From Thermoplasmata archaeon (lineage in GTDB: Archaea; Thermoplasmatota; Thermoplasmata; UBA184): a stretch of DNA of 9,889 nt. The DNA lies in assembly GCA_030043505.1 (NCBI GenBank), contig JASHXN010000138.1:1-9889 (forward strand), in the 5' to 3' direction. Of the stretch, positions 9,606 through 9,889 are shown piece after piece. Position 1 is the first letter of the stretch; each line of letters starts with the position of its first letter. A program made the position numbers and the translations under genes. The notes below the pieces were generated by a model. That model did not search any database. It had not been told where the DNA came from and worked only from the letters and a program-made list of their open reading frames with translations.

Positions 9606-9889
9606 CGGGAGGTTTGGGTCAGGATCCTCAGGATCGCTTCGGCCGGGGCGCCCCGCGTCGCGGTCAGCGCCTCGATCGCTTCCTCGCGGGTGACGTTCGC
9701 CTGGCTCATCACCAGCTCGATATCCTCCTCCGGGGGCCCGGCGGGCGTGGCGGCCGGCGCGGCGGGGCCGGCGGCGCTGGCACCGGGGGCGCTCCGGGGC
9801 CGTATCTCGGGAGTACCGACCACCTGGTAGGTCCGTACGCCTTGGACCGTGAGGACCGTGACCTCGGGCGCCCGGAACACGTGCTCCAC
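9602..9889 (-). CDS. nac: Nascent polypeptide-associated complex protein (archaeal alpha-NAC), 5'-truncated by window edge
   Basis: The last 95 residues of archaeal NAC, a homodimeric factor that binds ribosomes and emerging polypeptides. Seen: the end of the NAC beta-barrel domain with VTVLTVQGVRTYQVVG (10-25); a linker almost purely Ala, Pro and Gly (32-53), longer and less charged than I would expect; and a C-terminal UBA domain, EEDIELVMSQANVTREEAIE (54-73), followed by the last helix APAEAILRIL. The N-terminal residues (methionine-rich helix and first strands) lie beyond position 9889; the GTG at the edge is an internal valine codon and not a start. It is the most upstream visible gene of the NAC-Nudix-dph2 cluster. 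Confidence 0.93.
   Translation of the reverse strand: MEHVFRAPEVTVLTVQGVRTYQVVGTPEIRPRSAPGASAAGPAAPAATPAGPPEEDIELVMSQANVTREEAIEALTATRGAPAEAILRILTQTSR

Overview
The window is about 70% G+C, densely coded and archaeal. Dph2 of the archaeal single-subunit type, an archaeal NAC with a C-terminal UBA domain, and a TTATAA promoter placed at archaeal spacing all point to Archaea. GyrB, GrpE and a class II (bacterial-type) HMG-CoA reductase are families known to have entered euryarchaeal lineages from bacteria; class II HMG-CoA reductase is known from Thermoplasmatales and Archaeoglobales. Together these suggest a high-GC Thermoplasmata-like euryarchaeote, probably uncultured. The lineage is an inference; no rRNA is present to test it.

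Layout. 1-396 (+) is the 3' end of a lipoate ligase/octanoyltransferase-family gene. It converges on, and overlaps by 17 bp, a leftward cluster at 380-4614 read in the order gyrB, a CorA-like two-helix membrane protein, and an MTA/SAH/5'-deoxyadenosine deaminase-type amidohydrolase. Upstream of gyrB is the longest gene-free stretch (4615-4945), which carries a clear TATA element inside an 8-bp inverted repeat. Then comes a small unrecognised two-helix membrane protein (4946-5476, -). A 143-bp divergent region separates it from a rightward operon (5620-8059) of grpE, class II HMG-CoA reductase and pdxT, whose three genes are joined by two ATGA stop/start overlaps. It converges, with a 12-bp gap, on a leftward cluster (8072-9889): NAC (cut by the window edge), a Nudix hydrolase and dph2.

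How the genes relate. Most are housekeeping: DNA supercoiling (GyrB), chaperone nucleotide exchange (GrpE), the committed mevalonate step for archaeal lipids (HMG-CoA reductase), the glutaminase of PLP synthase (PdxT), nascent-chain handling (NAC) and EF2 diphthamide synthesis (Dph2). One metabolic thread is plausible: Dph2 releases methylthioadenosine, and lipoyl synthase and other radical-SAM enzymes release 5'-deoxyadenosine. Both are substrates of the amidohydrolase family at 380-1696.

I see no mobile element, CRISPR array, tRNA, rRNA, defence cassette or biosynthetic cluster. The best leads are modest: the palindrome around the gyrB TATA box, loss of the conserved lysine in the lipoate-ligase homologue, the GMP-for-GMN change and uncertain start of the CorA-like protein, and the grpE-HMGR-pdxT gene fusion of functions.
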